Of a stretch of 64,000 bases of DNA, positions 63,838 through 64,000 are shown in pieces. Under the pieces are notes generated by a model. It saw only the letters and a list, made by a program, of their open reading frames with translations, had not been told where the DNA came from and ran no database searches. Numbering within the stretch: the first letter of the stretch is position 1; the number at the start of each line of letters is the position of its first letter. A program made the position numbers and the translations under genes. The DNA is taken from contig NZ_JAGIAW010000005.1 of the NCBI RefSeq assembly GCF_017744655.1, positions 62,001-126,000 on the forward strand. The letters are read 5' to 3'. The stretch comes from Devosia sp. (GTDB taxonomy: Bacteria; Pseudomonadota; Alphaproteobacteria; Rhizobiales; Devosiaceae).

Positions 63838-64000
63838 ATGCGGGTTCTGGTCATCGGTTCTGGTGGGCGCGAGCATGCTCTCGCGTGGAAAATCGCCCAG
63901 TCGCCAAAGCTGACCAAGCTCTTCGTCATGCCCGGCAATGGCGGCACTGAAGCCATCGCCGAAAATCTGCCGGTCGACATCACCGACCACGCCGCCGTCA
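63838..64000 (+). CDS. purD: Phosphoribosylamine-glycine ligase (N-terminal fragment, cut by window)
   Basis: The first 54 codons of GARS of purine synthesis: [20 protein letters not shown], then [20 protein letters not shown]. The frame remains open to the right edge. Start ATG 63838 with GGAGGCAAGAG upstream is clear. Confidence 0.93.
   Translation, partial: MRVLVIGSGGREHALAWKIAQSPKLTKLFVMPGNGGTEAIAENLPVDITDHAAV

Overview
The window looks like a chromosomal segment of an alphaproteobacterium of the order Hyphomicrobiales (Rhizobiales). The impression of Devosia or a relative (Devosiaceae) rests on gene content and order and was not tested by alignment. Supporting signs are CcrM methyltransferase, a split ATP synthase F0 operon with a b' subunit, an aa3 oxidase cluster with CoxF and Cox11, DUF2093, DUF4170, DUF6101 and DUF1127 proteins, GTTC-N7-GTTC LexA boxes, high GC and many intergenic palindromes.

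Layout: 1-2.8 kb reverse-strand glyQ (cut by the window edge), a small membrane protein, an S49 peptidase and a TrmN6-like methyltransferase; 2.9-6.6 kb polyprenyl synthase, ispE and an exported TPR protein; 6.7-12.9 kb ETF-quinone oxidoreductase, an unusual uracil-DNA glycosylase, an MFS carrier, moaB, a VOC protein and an esterase; 13-16 kb an EmrB-type exporter and a radical SAM gene behind a double LexA box; 16.3-20 kb HAD phosphatase, an IalB-like protein, DUF4180, rnhB and ccrM; 20.1-21.6 kb a small accessory islet (broken cysteine-rich gene, DUF6968-like partner, VapBC); 21.6-27.9 kb mutY, DUF721/DciA-like, a DsbA-like protein and smc; 27.9-28.5 kb a ParDE-type toxin-antitoxin pair; 28.7-31.5 kb F0 operon atpI-B-E-G-F; 31.7-36.4 kb a tandem glycine riboswitch driving gcvT-H-PA-PB; 36.4-39.2 kb lipoprotein, peroxiredoxin, DsbD-N protein and YqgE; 39.4-42.3 kb a membrane PAS-GGDEF-EAL protein; 42.4-52.3 kb a reverse-strand run ctaC-ctaD-ctaB-coxF-ctaG-ctaE-DUF983-surf1 followed by thrC-M16-GNAT; 52.6-60.3 kb IalB, PilZ, DUF1127/LysR, GNAT, xseA, DUF2093, an LpxB-related protein, DUF4170, cysQ and DUF6101; 60.5-64 kb ubiA, rsmE, gshA and the start of purD.

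Most of the segment is core metabolism: respiration (cytochrome oxidase, ATP synthase F0, ETF-QO, quinone synthesis through ispB and ubiA), glycine cleavage, and genome maintenance (UDG, mutY, xseA, smc, ccrM, rnhB). The accessory material is limited to the 20.1-21.6 kb islet, the ParDE pair and at least five kinds of composite inverted repeat lying at gene ends. No rRNA, tRNA, CRISPR array or intact insertion sequence was seen.

The most interesting leads are the double LexA operator in front of the PA0069-type radical SAM gene, the broken cysteine-rich gene coupled to a DUF6968-like gene, the family-4-like uracil-DNA glycosylase that has lost two of four iron-sulfur ligands, and the divergent LysR (VtlR/LsrB-like)/DUF1127 pair.
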